NCBI GenBank assembly: GCA_018242465.1
Contig: JAFEBY010000124.1
Coordinates: 1 to 54,905, forward strand
DNA length: 54,905 bases
Direction: 5' to 3'
Source: Pseudomonadota bacterium
GTDB lineage: Bacteria > Pseudomonadota > Gammaproteobacteria > Xanthomonadales > Xanthomonadaceae
Shown here piece by piece: positions 34,076 through 43,860 of the stretch (positions within the stretch are counted from its first letter, which is position 1; each line of letters starts with the position of its first letter). The translations under genes and the position numbers were made by a program. Below the pieces are notes generated by a model. It was not told the DNA's origin. It searched no databases and worked only from the letters and a program-made list of their open reading frames with translations.

Positions 34076-34465
34076 TCAATGCTTGGCGCTCGGGAAAAGA
34101 TCTCGAAAAGTCTTCGGCGGAGTGTTCGGCCTGGCCTGCCCATTCGTCGGTGGCGGCAGATGATGGTGGTGATGCCGCGGCGGCAGATACACCGGGCCGC
34201 CACCGTAGCCGAACCATGGCGCGCCATATCCATATGCGCCGTAGCCGAAACCGCCTCCGTAGGAGTACGCGCCGGGGTATCCATACATGCCATAGGGAAC
34301 GAGGATCACCGGGCGGTCCGATTCCCTCTCGGCCTGACGGACGCGGGCGTCGGGATCGTAGATGCCCCCCGGTCGCAGACTGGTCCGTGGCGCATCTGTC
34401 ACGCAGCCGGACAACAGCACTGCGGCGAACGTGCAAACGGCAAGCATGGAAATTTTCATCATCAT
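34076..34465 (-). CDS. Small Gly/Tyr/His-rich lipoprotein
   Basis: The 129-residue product has a lipoprotein signal (AAVLLSGC, Cys21 from the chosen ATG), a short charged segment (DARVRQAERESDRPVI), a run of Gly-Tyr repeats (YGYPGAYSYGGGFGYGAYGYG), then PRHHHHHLPPP and a basic C-terminus. No enzyme domain is visible; Gly-Tyr and His-rich tracts suggest a flexible or metal-binding envelope protein. Three consecutive ATGs and one three codons earlier make the exact start uncertain; GGGGGAC precedes the chosen one. It is followed on its strand by the long noncoding region. Confidence 0.75.
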   Translation of the reverse strand: MMMKISMLAVCTFAAVLLSGCVTDAPRTSLRPGGIYDPDARVRQAERESDRPVILVPYGMYGYPGAYSYGGGFGYGAYGYGAPWFGYGGGPVYLPPRHHHHHLPPPTNGQARPNTPPKTFRDLFPSAKH

Positions 34466-34601
34466 GTCCCCCATGGTCCTTGCAACAGCATGCACGCAGC
34501 CAGCTGACTGCAGGGTCGCGGGCCCCCTCATGGATGGCGGCGATTCAGCTTGCGGGATTCGGCGGCGTGCAGTCTCCGCGTGCAAGCCTTAGGCTGGCGC
34601 G

Positions 34602-35558
34602 ATGCCAGAACCGTCCCCTCGACTCCCCACGATCGCCGACGTCCGCCAAGCCGCGGCGCGCATCGCCGGCCACGCCCACGTCACCCCGGTCCAGCGTTCG
34701 CGCAGCCTCGATGACCTCGCCGGTTGCGAACTCCTGTTCAAATGCGAAAACCTGCAGCGCGCAGGCGCGTTCAAGTTCCGTGGCGCCTGCAACGCGGTAT
34801 TGGCCCTGGATGATGCAAGCGCACGCACCGGCGTGGTGACCCAGAGTTCCGGCAACCACGGCGCGGCGATCGCCCTCGCCTGCAAGCTGCGTGGCATCCC
34901 GGCGACGGTGGTGGTCCCCGAAGGTGCGCCGCAATCCAAGCTGGATGCCATCGTCGCCTACGGCGCGCGACTGGTCCGTTGCGCCCCCGGCATGGCTGCG
35001 CGCGACGCGGCCGTCGCCGACATCCTGGCCCGCGATGGCGGCACCCTGATCCATCCCTTCGACAACGCCGACGTCATTGCCGGACAGGGCACGGCGGCAT
35101 TGGAGTTGTTCGGGCATATCGGAACACTCGATGTCTTGATGACGCCGGTCGGCGGCGGCGGATTGCTCTCGGGCTCGGCGCTGGTGGCGCGGGCGCAGGC
35201 CGACCGCGTCGAGGTGCTGGGCGCGGAACCGGAAGGCGCGCGCGACGCCCACGATGCGCTGGAAGTCGGGCATCCGATCACCGATCGCAGCGCCAATACC
35301 GTCTGCGACGGCTTGCGTGGCCATCTCGCCCAGCGCACCTACGACCTGCTCGAACGCAATATCGACGGCATTCTTCTGGCGGATGATGCTGCCGTGCTGG
35401 CGGCGATGCGTCTGGTGTGGACACGGATGAAGCTGTTGATCGAACCGTCGTCTGCGGTGCCGCTGGCCTGCGTGCTGGCCAACCCGCAACGCTTTCGCGG
35501 CCGCCGCGTCGGCATCATCCTGAGCGGCGGCAACGTCGATCCGGCGATGACTGCATGA
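34602..35558 (+). CDS. PLP-dependent threonine/serine dehydratase-like enzyme
   Basis: The 318-residue fold-type II PLP enzyme has Schiff-base Lys58 in GAFKFRGA, the substrate loop SSGNHG (82-87) and phosphate-binding GGGGLLSG (184-191). It lacks the C-terminal ACT regulatory domain of biosynthetic IlvA, so it is closer to catabolic threonine dehydratase, serine racemase or hydroxyaspartate ammonia-lyase; sequence alone does not decide. It overlaps the next gene by ATGA, an odd partner (a membrane glycosyltransferase). No clear ribosome site precedes the ATG. Confidence 0.9.
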   Translation: MPEPSPRLPTIADVRQAAARIAGHAHVTPVQRSRSLDDLAGCELLFKCENLQRAGAFKFRGACNAVLALDDASARTGVVTQSSGNHGAAIALACKLRGIPATVVVPEGAPQSKLDAIVAYGARLVRCAPGMAARDAAVADILARDGGTLIHPFDNADVIAGQGTAALELFGHIGTLDVLMTPVGGGGLLSGSALVARAQADRVEVLGAEPEGARDAHDALEVGHPITDRSANTVCDGLRGHLAQRTYDLLERNIDGILLADDAAVLAAMRLVWTRMKLLIEPSSAVPLACVLANPQRFRGRRVGIILSGGNVDPAMTA

Positions 35559-37093
35559 ACGCGATTCCGAAACCGTTCCAGTGGCGCGCATGGCACGTCC
35601 TGCTCGCCGCATCGTTGCTCGCGTTGTTGTTCCTCGGCATGCGCGGATTGTGGGATCCCGATGAAGGCCGCTATACGAATGTCGCACTCAACATGCTCGA
35701 CACCGGCAACTGGCTGTTTCCGCAGCGCACCGACGGGGTCGGCCACTGGACCAAGCCCCCGCTGACCTACTGGGCAATCGCTGCCAGCATCGCCACCTTC
35801 GGTGCCAATGCCTGGGCCGCGCGCCTGCCCTCGGCGCTGGCCTATCTGCTGTGCGTGGTGCTGGTGCGGCAGATATCGTCGCGCCTGATTCCCGATCGCC
35901 GCAACGAAACGGCCCTGCTGTTCGCGACGATGTTCATGCCGGCCGGCGCATCGCAACTCATCACCACCGACTTCGTGCTCGCCGCCTGCGAAACGCTGGC
36001 GATCTGCGGCTTCGTCTGCGCGCGCTTCGGCGATTCGCCGGCATTGCAACGACGCCTGTGGTGGCTGGCCATGTGGCTGGGCTTCGGCCTCGCCTTCCTC
36101 ACCAAGGGGCCACCGGGATTGCTGCCGGCGTTGTCGCTGGTCGTGTTCTCGTTGTGGGTGCGCGCACCGGATCGCCCGCGCGATCCACTGGTGCACGTCG
36201 GCGGCTTCGTGCTGTTCGCGCTGGTGGCGCTGCCCTGGTACCTGATGGTGACACAACGCACGCCGGGACTGCTGCACTACTTCACCGGCAGCGAAGTGGT
36301 CGATCGCGTCGCCAGCGACGTCCATCGCCGCAACGGCGAGTGGTACGGCTGGTTGCTGGTCTACGGCCCGACGATCCTGATCGGCGCGCTGCCATGGACG
36401 TGGTTCGTCATCCGCTGGTTCGGGACGCTGCCGGCATCATTCCGGCGTTGGTGGGGCAATTCGGCGATCCGCCGCGCCGAGGCCGGCGACGTGCTGGTCG
36501 CGTTGTGGATCCTGCTGCCGCTGCTGGTGTTCTGCCTGTCGCGTTCGCGTTTGCCGCTGTACGTGCTGCCGCTGTTCCCCGCATTGGCGATCGCGGCGAT
36601 GCGCATGCGCCGTGGCGCGGCATTGCCGAACTGGATGTGGATGATCGTGTTGGTCGTGGCGATGAAGATCGGTTCACTGCTGATCCCGGCGACGCTCGAC
36701 GTCCGCACCTTCGTCGCCGAAATCCACAAGCGTAGCGGCGACGTGCCGGTGAAGCGCGTGGTCTTCATCGACGATACCCAGCGTTATGCGCTGCATCTTT
36801 ATCTCGGCTTGCCGGCACGCGTCGATCGCGCCGGCATGGATGCCGGTCCGCAGGCACGCTTCAATCCCGACTTCGACCGGTCCGCGGCCGATGAGCTCGC
36901 GCGCTTCCGCGGCGATCCCGGCGTGCTGTGGGTGACCAAGCTGCGCCACTGGCCGCAGGTGCAGCAATGGATGGCGGATCGTGGTGCACGCGCGGCGATG
37001 CTCGGTGAAGCGTTTGCGGAATATCCTCAGGATGTCGGCAAGGACGGCAAGCCGAAGCCGGACGATGCGCGGGTGATGTTCCGGGTGGAGTGA
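35555..37093 (+). CDS. ArnT/PMT-type membrane glycosyltransferase
   Basis: The 512-residue polytopic protein has the GT-C features of ArnT relatives: an N-terminal helix, then the catalytic-loop motif GLWDPDEGRYTNVALNML with the conserved Asp-Glu, KPPLTYW, about ten more membrane helices, and a soluble C-terminal domain (about 395-512). ArnT moves 4-amino-arabinose from a lipid carrier to lipid A; related proteins use other undecaprenyl-linked sugars, and there are no arn genes nearby, so the substrate is open. The ATG overlaps the dehydratase stop. It converges on the M13 peptidase gene with a 4-nt gap. Confidence 0.88.
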   Translation: MNAIPKPFQWRAWHVLLAASLLALLFLGMRGLWDPDEGRYTNVALNMLDTGNWLFPQRTDGVGHWTKPPLTYWAIAASIATFGANAWAARLPSALAYLLCVVLVRQISSRLIPDRRNETALLFATMFMPAGASQLITTDFVLAACETLAICGFVCARFGDSPALQRRLWWLAMWLGFGLAFLTKGPPGLLPALSLVVFSLWVRAPDRPRDPLVHVGGFVLFALVALPWYLMVTQRTPGLLHYFTGSEVVDRVASDVHRRNGEWYGWLLVYGPTILIGALPWTWFVIRWFGTLPASFRRWWGNSAIRRAEAGDVLVALWILLPLLVFCLSRSRLPLYVLPLFPALAIAAMRMRRGAALPNWMWMIVLVVAMKIGSLLIPATLDVRTFVAEIHKRSGDVPVKRVVFIDDTQRYALHLYLGLPARVDRAGMDAGPQARFNPDFDRSAADELARFRGDPGVLWVTKLRHWPQVQQWMADRGARAAMLGEAFAEYPQDVGKDGKPKPDDARVMFRVE

Positions 37094-37097
37094 AGCG

Positions 37098-39110
37098 CTA
37101 CCAGATCTTCGCGCGCTGTTCCAGCGGGATGTACATCGCGTCGCCGGGCTTCACCCCGAACGCGTCGTACCAGGCCTGCATGTTGCGGATCGGACCCAGC
37201 ACGCGGAATCGCCGCGGGCTGTGCGGATCCGTGGCGATTTGGGTGCGCATCGCGTCCTCGCGTTGCTTGCCACGCCACGCCTGCGCATACGCCAGGAAGA
37301 AGCGTTGGTCACCACTGAGGCCGTCCAGCGTAGGCGCCGGTTTGCCGCCGAGGGACTTGTGGTACGCATCCAGCGCCACCTGCAGTCCGGCGAAATCCGC
37401 GATGTTCTCGCCCATGGTCAGTGCCGGGTTGATAAACACTCCCGGCACCGGTTCGAACTTGGCGTACTGATCGCCGAAGACCTTTGCGCGCGCTTCAAAG
37501 CGCTTGCCATCATCCGCAGTCCACCAGTCGCGCACTGCTCCGCTGGCATCGATCTTGCGACCCTGGTCGTCGAATCCATGGCTGATCTCGTGTCCGATGA
37601 TCGCGCCGATCGCACCATAGTTCACCGCGTCGTCGGCTTTCATGGAGAAGAACGGCGCCTGGAGGATCCCGGCGGGGAAAACGATCTTGTTTTCCAGTCC
37701 GCCGTTGTAGGCATCCACCGTCTGCGGGTTCATCTGCCACTTCTTGCGATCGACCGGCTTGCCGGCATCCTGGATCGACCAGGCATAGTTGAACGCCGCC
37801 ATTCGCTTGACATTGCCATAGAGGTCGCCGGGCACGAGATCGAGCTTCGAGTAGTCGCGGAACTTCTCGGGATAGCCCACCATCACGTCCATTCGCGCAA
37901 GCTTGTCGAGCGCGGCCTGCTTGGTCGCATCCCCCATCCAGTCATTGCCGCGGATGCGATCGGCCATCGCCGCCTTCAAGTTGGCGACGAGCGCTTGCAT
38001 TCTGGCCTTGGCCGCCGACGGGAAGTAGTGCTCGACGTAGTCCTGCCCGACCAGTTCACCGAGGCTGTCGTCGACCAGTCCGACCGCCCGTTTCGCGCGC
38101 GGAAGGATCTCCGACACGCCCGACAACGTTTTGGTGTACTTGAAGCGACTGTCGACCCATGCCTGATTGAGGTAAGGCGCGGCGGCAAGCGCGGTCTGCG
38201 CCACCTGCCACAACTTGAGCGTCTCCAGCGGAGTCTCGGCATAGAGCTTGGAAATGTCTCGGATCGCCGTGTTGTCCGACACGATCATTCGATCAGTTTC
38301 CTTCAAACTGGCAGCGGCGAACAGCGCGCTCCAATCGATGCCCGGCGCATAGCTGTCCAGCTGAGCCGCTGTCATGGGATTGTTGAGCTTGGAGATGTCG
38401 CGTTGGTCTTCGGCCTTCCAGCTTTTTTCGGCGATCTCATGCTCGAAGTCGTAAATCTTTTTCGCCGCGCCCTGTGGATCGGGAATCCCAAGCATCGTCA
38501 TCGTACGCAACAGGAACGCCTGATAAGCCTCGCGTTGCGGCTTGAAGCGATCCAGCAGGTAATAGTCGCGGTTGGGCATGTTCATGCCGCCACTTCCCAC
38601 CCAGACGGTATTGAGCGACGGGTTGGCAGGATCGGAATACACGCCGAGCGATTCCACTGTTCCGCCGAACCTGCCGTCTAGCGCGCCCATGTCGCGGGTG
38701 AAGGCCGCCTTGTCGGGCAACGCCATGATGCGTGCGACATCTGCCTTCAGCGGTGCGTCGCCGATCTGTTCGATGCGCGCGGTTTCCATGAAATCGCGAT
38801 AGACCATGCCGTACTTGCTGGTCGCCGACGCCTTGGTGATTAGCGTTTTGAGGTTGGCCTGTGTGCGCTCATACACCTCCAGTCCACTGCCATTTGTCGA
38901 ACGATCGGCCGGGATCGGATGGGCATCCAGCCAATGGCCCGTCGCATAACGCGGGAAGTCATCACCCGGCTTGACCGACAGATCGCGCCCCCCGAGATCA
39001 ACGCCCCACGCACCGTAGGTGGATGACGACGTCGTTTGCGACAGCGCGGGACAGGCAACGATGCCGGCGATGGTCATGCACACGACGGTGAAACGAATAC
39101 GGGTCAACAT
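37098..39110 (-). CDS. M13 family zinc metallopeptidase (PepO/neprilysin-like)
   Basis: The 670-residue exported protein has a signal peptide (MTIAGIVACPALSQ) and the full M13 peptidase architecture. Zinc ligands His507 and His511 are in HEISHGFDDQG and Glu568 in GENIADFAG; the family C-terminus ends KIW. These enzymes cleave oligopeptides in the periplasm or outside the cell. Upstream are the substrate-binding blocks typical of the family (VWVGSGGMNMPNRDYYL). It is a single gene, with about 70 nt separating it from bioC. Confidence 0.95.
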   Translation of the reverse strand: MLTRIRFTVVCMTIAGIVACPALSQTTSSSTYGAWGVDLGGRDLSVKPGDDFPRYATGHWLDAHPIPADRSTNGSGLEVYERTQANLKTLITKASATSKYGMVYRDFMETARIEQIGDAPLKADVARIMALPDKAAFTRDMGALDGRFGGTVESLGVYSDPANPSLNTVWVGSGGMNMPNRDYYLLDRFKPQREAYQAFLLRTMTMLGIPDPQGAAKKIYDFEHEIAEKSWKAEDQRDISKLNNPMTAAQLDSYAPGIDWSALFAAASLKETDRMIVSDNTAIRDISKLYAETPLETLKLWQVAQTALAAAPYLNQAWVDSRFKYTKTLSGVSEILPRAKRAVGLVDDSLGELVGQDYVEHYFPSAAKARMQALVANLKAAMADRIRGNDWMGDATKQAALDKLARMDVMVGYPEKFRDYSKLDLVPGDLYGNVKRMAAFNYAWSIQDAGKPVDRKKWQMNPQTVDAYNGGLENKIVFPAGILQAPFFSMKADDAVNYGAIGAIIGHEISHGFDDQGRKIDASGAVRDWWTADDGKRFEARAKVFGDQYAKFEPVPGVFINPALTMGENIADFAGLQVALDAYHKSLGGKPAPTLDGLSGDQRFFLAYAQAWRGKQREDAMRTQIATDPHSPRRFRVLGPIRNMQAWYDAFGVKPGDAMYIPLEQRAKIW

Positions 39111-39180
39111 GTCTCGCTCCTTGAGAGTCGGGCCATCCGGTCGGCTCGGCGCAGTGTATACCCGCGGTGCGCAGGCTCGC

Positions 39181-40077
39181 TTAGCGTCGCCGGATCGGAA
39201 TGCGATTCAGCGGCACCGATGCGAGTTCACCACCGGGAACGCGGATCGGCGTGCCGGGTTCCGGGCCCCAGGCCTGCGCGTAGATCGCTTCCCATGTCAG
39301 CGGAAATCCACCTTCGCGATCGCGCGGATAGGCGGCTTCGGCAGCAGTGAAACGCGCACGTCCGCTCAGGCTGTGGCGACGCGCGTGCAGCGCATTGGTC
39401 GCGCCCATCGCCTTGAGGCCGCGCAACACGCTGGCGAAATCCGGCAGCGTTTCCACCAGCAGGTCGCGATCGAGCACCGGCTCGCGGAATCCCGCCGCGA
39501 CCAGCGCATCGCCGAACCCGGCGATATCGACGAAGGGACTGACGTGCGGAACGGCATCGACTGCCGCGAATGCCTCGCGCAATTCGTACAGGGTGTCGCG
39601 GCCGAAGGTCGTGCACAGCAGCAGGCCGCCGGGCTTCAGCACGCGACGGAATCCGGCGAAGGCAGCGGGCAGGTCATCGATCCACTGCAATGCGAGGTTG
39701 CAGAACAACACGTCGACGCTGCCATCGGCCAGCGGCAATGCGCGCAGATCGGCGCAAACGCGATCGACCGGCTTGCGCCGCAACCATTGACCACGCGTAT
39801 TGGCACCCGCGATTTGCAGCATCGGCAACACGGCGTCGATCGCGAGCACGCGCGCATCCGGCAACTGCTTGCGGAACCACGCCGCCGCATGCGCCGGGCC
39901 GCAACCAAGATCGACCACGAGCTGCGGCTTGGCGTCGCCATGGCGGATGGCGTAATGCTCGAACGATTCCAGCAACCGTGATTCGATTTCGCGCTGCAAG
40001 GCCGACGCATCTTCGTATCCGTGCGCGGCACGCCCGAACGCGTGGCGCACCTGGCGCATGTCGAACACTTCGTTCAC
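39181..40077 (-). CDS. bioC: Malonyl-ACP O-methyltransferase BioC
   Basis: The 298-residue class I SAM methyltransferase starts RQVRHAFGRAAHGYEDASALQ, diagnostic for BioC, and has the SAM-binding VVDLGCGPA (54-62) plus LFCNLALQWIDDL. It methylates malonyl-ACP to begin pimelate synthesis for biotin; BioH later removes the methyl group. I chose the GTG start because it overlaps the bioH stop as GTGA, like the other joins of this operon; an ATG six codons later is possible. It is the last gene of bioB-bioF-bioH-bioC. Confidence 0.95.
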   Translation of the reverse strand: MNEVFDMRQVRHAFGRAAHGYEDASALQREIESRLLESFEHYAIRHGDAKPQLVVDLGCGPAHAAAWFRKQLPDARVLAIDAVLPMLQIAGANTRGQWLRRKPVDRVCADLRALPLADGSVDVLFCNLALQWIDDLPAAFAGFRRVLKPGGLLLCTTFGRDTLYELREAFAAVDAVPHVSPFVDIAGFGDALVAAGFREPVLDRDLLVETLPDFASVLRGLKAMGATNALHARRHSLSGRARFTAAEAAYPRDREGGFPLTWEAIYAQAWGPEPGTPIRVPGGELASVPLNRIPIRRR

Positions 40078-40835
40078 GGCAGGATGCGCCCGAGCGCAGT
40101 CGCAACGACTTCGGCATGGGTGAGGAACGGCGCGTGGCCAGCATGATCGACCACTTCGATCGCGGCTTCGGGCATCAGCCCGGACGCCTCCTGCATCGCG
40201 CGCGGATCGACCAGGCGATCGCGGCGGCCACCGATCCACAGGCTCGGCAGCACCAACGACGCAAGCCCCGATCGCAGGTCGCTGGTTTCCAGCAATTCCA
40301 GGCCATCGGCCAGCACCGATGTCGCCGGTTCCCCGCGCGCGAACAATTCGTCGCGCAAATGGCGCAGTTCTTCCTTGGCGTGATCGGAGCCGAAGGCTTC
40401 CAGCGCGAGGAAGCGGTCAAGCGTGCCGCGCCAATCCCCGCGCAGGCCTGCGGCGAAGTCGCGGAAGATTTCCGGCGACATACCCCAGCGCCAATCGTCC
40501 TTGCGCACGAAGCATGGCGTCGCGCACAACAACGCCAGCGCGCGCATCGGCACGGCGTGCTGGGCGGCGTGCAATGCGATCAATCCACCCAGCGACCATC
40601 CGCACCACGTCGCGTCTTGCGGCACTTCCGCGGCGATCGCGGCCGCGCAGTCGGCAAGTCGCAGCGGAACCGCGCTGTCGCGTGATCCGCCGTGCCCCGG
40701 CAGGTCGACGACATGCAGTGTGCAACGCTCGCGCAGGCGCGCGACCAGTGGTGCGAACACGCCACCATGCATCGCCCATCCGTGCAGCAGGACCAGGTCG
40801 GGTCCGCTACCGATGCGTTCGATGTGCAGGCTCAT
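40074..40835 (-). CDS. bioH: Pimeloyl-ACP methyl ester esterase BioH
   Basis: The 253-residue alpha/beta hydrolase has oxyanion-region [12 protein letters not shown] (17-28), nucleophile Ser81 in GWSLGGL, Asp near 206 in [10 protein letters not shown] and His234 in DHAGHAPFL, the triad of BioH. It hydrolyses pimeloyl-ACP methyl ester to release pimeloyl-ACP for BioF. The ATG overlaps the bioF stop (ATGA) and its own stop overlaps bioC (GTGA), showing tight translational coupling. Confidence 0.95.
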   Translation of the reverse strand: MSLHIERIGSGPDLVLLHGWAMHGGVFAPLVARLRERCTLHVVDLPGHGGSRDSAVPLRLADCAAAIAAEVPQDATWCGWSLGGLIALHAAQHAVPMRALALLCATPCFVRKDDWRWGMSPEIFRDFAAGLRGDWRGTLDRFLALEAFGSDHAKEELRHLRDELFARGEPATSVLADGLELLETSDLRSGLASLVLPSLWIGGRRDRLVDPRAMQEASGLMPEAAIEVVDHAGHAPFLTHAEVVATALGRILP

Positions 40836-42016
40836 CGTGCCGGCAAGCTGTCGCGCGCGCGCGCCAACGCCTGCACGAGCAAATTGATTTCGCTGGGCGT
40901 GTGCAGGGCCGACAAGGTGACGCGCAGTCGTGAGGCATTGTCGGGCACCGTCGGCGGGCGGATCGCCGCCACCCACAAACCCTCGTTTTCCAGTGCCGCC
41001 GACATCGCCAATGCACTCTGCTCGTCGCCGCAGGGCACCGGCTGGATCGGGGTTGTGCTGGCGGGCAATTCGAAGCCGAGTTGCTGCATCTTCTCGCGGA
41101 AGCGCGCGATCAATGATTCCAGGCGTTCGCGTCGCCAGTGTTCGCTGCGCGCCAACTTCACCGCCTGCAACGACGCGACCGCCAACGCCGGCGGCGGTGC
41201 CGTGGAATAAATGAACCCCCGTGCGGCTTGCACAAGATGTTCGATATAGTCCGCTTCGCCCACCACCACCGCACCATATCCGCCCAGGGACTTGCCCAGC
41301 GTGACCAGTTGCAGCGGCACTTCGGCTGGTCCGAGATTGGCGGCCGCAACGCAACCGCGACCCTCATCGCCGACGACACCGATGCCATGGGCATCATCGA
41401 CATACAAGGTGGCATGTTGCACGCGCGCGATCAGCGCCAGTTGCTTCAGCGGCGCGATGTCGCCGTCCATGCTGAAAACGCCATCGGTGGCAACCATGGC
41501 CGCGCCATCGACATTGGAACGCAGTTGGCGCAACGCGCCTTCGGCATCGCCATGCGGATACCGCCGCAACATCGCCCCGGACAGGCGTGCACCGTCAATC
41601 AGGCTGGCGTGGTCGAGGCGATCCTGCACGCAGATGTCGCCTTCGCCAAGAAAAGCCTGCAATACCGCGAGGTTCGCCACGTAACCGCTGTCGAACAACA
41701 ACGCCCGCGGATAGCCCAGCCATTCGGCGATCGCGCGTTCCAGCGCCGCATGCGCGGCATGGCGTCCGCAGACCAACGGCGAGCCGGTGCTGCCGTAGCC
41801 ATTGCGCGCAGCGCCATCCTGCAACGCCGAGTTGATCGAGAAATGCTGCGACAGCCCGAGGTAATCGTTGCCGCAGAAGTTCAGCAGCCAGCGGCCATCG
41901 ACCTCGCAACCGATCCCCTCGCGACGCACGACCGCGCGCAGCCGGCGCACCCGGTGCTGCGCTTCGCGCTGCGCGCGTTGTTCGGCGACGCGCGCACGGA
42001 TCGAAGGACGCGCCAT
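40832..42016 (-). CDS. bioF: 8-amino-7-oxononanoate synthase BioF
   Basis: The 394-residue PLP enzyme condenses pimeloyl-ACP with alanine. It has [13 protein letters not shown] near the N-terminus, [29 protein letters not shown] with the cofactor Asp, and Schiff-base Lys242 in [10 protein letters not shown]. The start [10 protein letters not shown] lies 1 nt past the bioB stop (TGAGATG) and was preferred over in-frame ATGs inside bioB. Length is normal for the family. Confidence 0.97.
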   Translation of the reverse strand: MARPSIRARVAEQRAQREAQHRVRRLRAVVRREGIGCEVDGRWLLNFCGNDYLGLSQHFSINSALQDGAARNGYGSTGSPLVCGRHAAHAALERAIAEWLGYPRALLFDSGYVANLAVLQAFLGEGDICVQDRLDHASLIDGARLSGAMLRRYPHGDAEGALRQLRSNVDGAAMVATDGVFSMDGDIAPLKQLALIARVQHATLYVDDAHGIGVVGDEGRGCVAAANLGPAEVPLQLVTLGKSLGGYGAVVVGEADYIEHLVQAARGFIYSTAPPPALAVASLQAVKLARSEHWRRERLESLIARFREKMQQLGFELPASTTPIQPVPCGDEQSALAMSAALENEGLWVAAIRPPTVPDNASRLRVTLSALHTPSEINLLVQALARARDSLPAR

Positions 42017-42017
42017 C

Positions 42018-43055
42018 TCAGGCAGCGTTCTGGACGGTAATGTCCGCGTGCACGGTGTCGCTGCACGATGCCGCTTCGACCAGTGGCATCGGACGCAAGC
42101 CGAGGCGCTCGAACAGACTGGCATCGTGATCGACATCGGGGTTGCCGGTCGTCAGCAGTTTTTCGCCATGGAAGATCGAGTTGGCACCGGCAAGGAAGCA
42201 CAGCGCCTGCAGTTCGTCGCTCATGGTTTCGCGACCCGCCGACAGCCGCACCATCGACTTCGGCATGATGATGCGAGCGACGGCAATCGTCCGCACGAAC
42301 TCGAAGGAATCGAGTTCGGCGACGGTGTTTTTTTCCGCGAGCGGCGTCCCCGCGACTTGCACCAGGCGGTTGATCGGCACCGAATCCGGATGCGCCGGCA
42401 GGTTGGCCAGCGTGCGCAGCAGGCCGGCGCGTTGCGCGCGCGATTCGCCCATGCCGACGATGCCGCCGCAACAGGTCTTCATGCCGGCGTCGCGAACGTG
42501 CGTCAGGGTGTCGAGGCGATCCTGGTAATCGCGCGTGGTGATGACATCGCCATAGAAATCCGGGGCGGTATCCAGATTGTGGTTGTAGTAGTCGAGGCCG
42601 GCATCCTTCAGGGCATCCGCTTGCGGCGCGCTGAGCATGCCGAGGGTGGCGCAGGTTTCCAGACCCAGCGCCTTCACGCCACGGATCATCTCGGCAACCT
42701 TGGGGATATCGCGATCCTTGGGCGAACGCCAGGCCGCGCCCATGCAGAAGCGCGATGCACCCGCCGCCTTGGCCGCGCGCGCGCGTTCCAGCACGGCGTC
42801 GGCGTCCATCAGCTTGGTGGCCTCGACGCCGGTGTGGTAACGCTGCGCCTGCGGGCAATAGCCGCAGTCCTCGGGGCAGCCGCCGGTCTTGACCGACAGC
42901 AGCGTGCTGATCTGCACCTCGGCCGGATCGAAATATTCGCGATGGGCGGTGGCTGCGCGCTGGACCAGTTCGGTGAATGGCAGCGCGAACAGGGCCTCGA
43001 CTTCGGACTGGTTCCAGTCGTGGCGCAGGACGGGGACGGGGCCGACATCAGGCAT
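42018..43055 (-). CDS. bioB: Biotin synthase BioB
   Basis: The 345-residue radical-SAM enzyme inserts sulphur into dethiobiotin. The [4Fe-4S] cluster ligands are Cys60, Cys64 and Cys67 in CPEDCGYC, and the YNHNLDT and [10 protein letters not shown] blocks are typical of BioB. The ATG is chosen at [14 protein letters not shown], where homology starts; its ribosome site is weak. It is the first gene of the operon and lies only 49 nt from the divergent comF. I see no BirA operator in that gap. bioA and bioD are not in the window. Confidence 0.97.
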   Translation of the reverse strand: MPDVGPVPVLRHDWNQSEVEALFALPFTELVQRAATAHREYFDPAEVQISTLLSVKTGGCPEDCGYCPQAQRYHTGVEATKLMDADAVLERARAAKAAGASRFCMGAAWRSPKDRDIPKVAEMIRGVKALGLETCATLGMLSAPQADALKDAGLDYYNHNLDTAPDFYGDVITTRDYQDRLDTLTHVRDAGMKTCCGGIVGMGESRAQRAGLLRTLANLPAHPDSVPINRLVQVAGTPLAEKNTVAELDSFEFVRTIAVARIIMPKSMVRLSAGRETMSDELQALCFLAGANSIFHGEKLLTTGNPDVDHDASLFERLGLRPMPLVEAASCSDTVHADITVQNAA

Positions 43056-43104
43056 GGGGATTTTCCGAGGGTGCAGCAGCGCTGGGCCTGCCAGTCTGGA
43101 AACC

Positions 43105-43860
43105 ATGTCCAGCGCTGTCAACCTGAACCCCGTCACGGAAGTTGACTGGCCCGCCCGCCGGGGCGGCTGGCGGCGCGCGGTGGATGCCGCCATCGACGCC
43201 CTTTATCCCCGTCGCTGCCTGGCCTGCGACGGCGAGGGCCAGCCCGGCCTCGACCTGTGCCGGCTGTGCGAGGCCGAACTGCCATGGCTGCCGCCGGCCT
43301 GCCCGCGTTGCGCCCTGCCCTCGATGTTCGGTCTGCCCTGCGAACGCTGCAGCGGCCGCACCTCGCCGATTCAGCGCACCCGTGCCGCCTTCCTCTACAA
43401 CGCGCCGATCGATCGCCTGCTGCCGCGACTGAAATTCCACGAAGATCTGTGCGCGGGCCGGTTGGCGTCTTCGTTGATGTTGCGCGTGCTGCAACATGCC
43501 GACCGCCCGGATGCCGTCGTTGCGATCCCCTTGCATCGCAGGCGCCTGCGCAAGCGTGGCTACAACCAGGCACTGGAACTCGCCAAGCCGATTGCACACG
43601 CATTCGACCTGCCCCTGCGCGGCGACCTGCTGCACCGACGCCAACATACCACCGCGCAATCAAGCCTCGGCAAGGACACCCGCGCGGTGAACATGCAGGA
43701 TGTGTTCGTGGGATTGCGCGGAAAACGCGAAGTGCCGCGTCATGTCGCGCTGGTGGATGACGTGATGACCACCGGAGCGACACTGGAAGCCGCAGCAATC
43801 GCGCTCAAGGCGCTCGGCGTGCAGCGCATCGATGCCTGGGTATGCGCGCGGGTTCCCTAG
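43105..43860 (+). CDS. comF: ComF family phosphoribosyltransferase-like protein
   Basis: The 251-residue protein has an N-terminal zinc-ribbon-like region with spaced CxxC pairs (CLAC, CRLC, CPRC, CERC; about 35-90) and a type I phosphoribosyltransferase domain with the PRPP loop [18 protein letters not shown]. ComF proteins act in DNA uptake and are required for transformation in several bacteria, with an unclear catalytic role. The stop overlaps that of ubiA in a CTAG palindrome. Divergence from bioB is common in related genomes. Confidence 0.93.
   Translation: MSSAVNLNPVTEVDWPARRGGWRRAVDAAIDALYPRRCLACDGEGQPGLDLCRLCEAELPWLPPACPRCALPSMFGLPCERCSGRTSPIQRTRAAFLYNAPIDRLLPRLKFHEDLCAGRLASSLMLRVLQHADRPDAVVAIPLHRRRLRKRGYNQALELAKPIAHAFDLPLRGDLLHRRQHTTAQSSLGKDTRAVNMQDVFVGLRGKREVPRHVALVDDVMTTGATLEAAAIALKALGVQRIDAWVCARVP

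Noticed and set aside
43056-43104. A BirA operator between bioB and comF
   Set aside because: The 49-nt gap shows no TTGTAAACC-type dyad.
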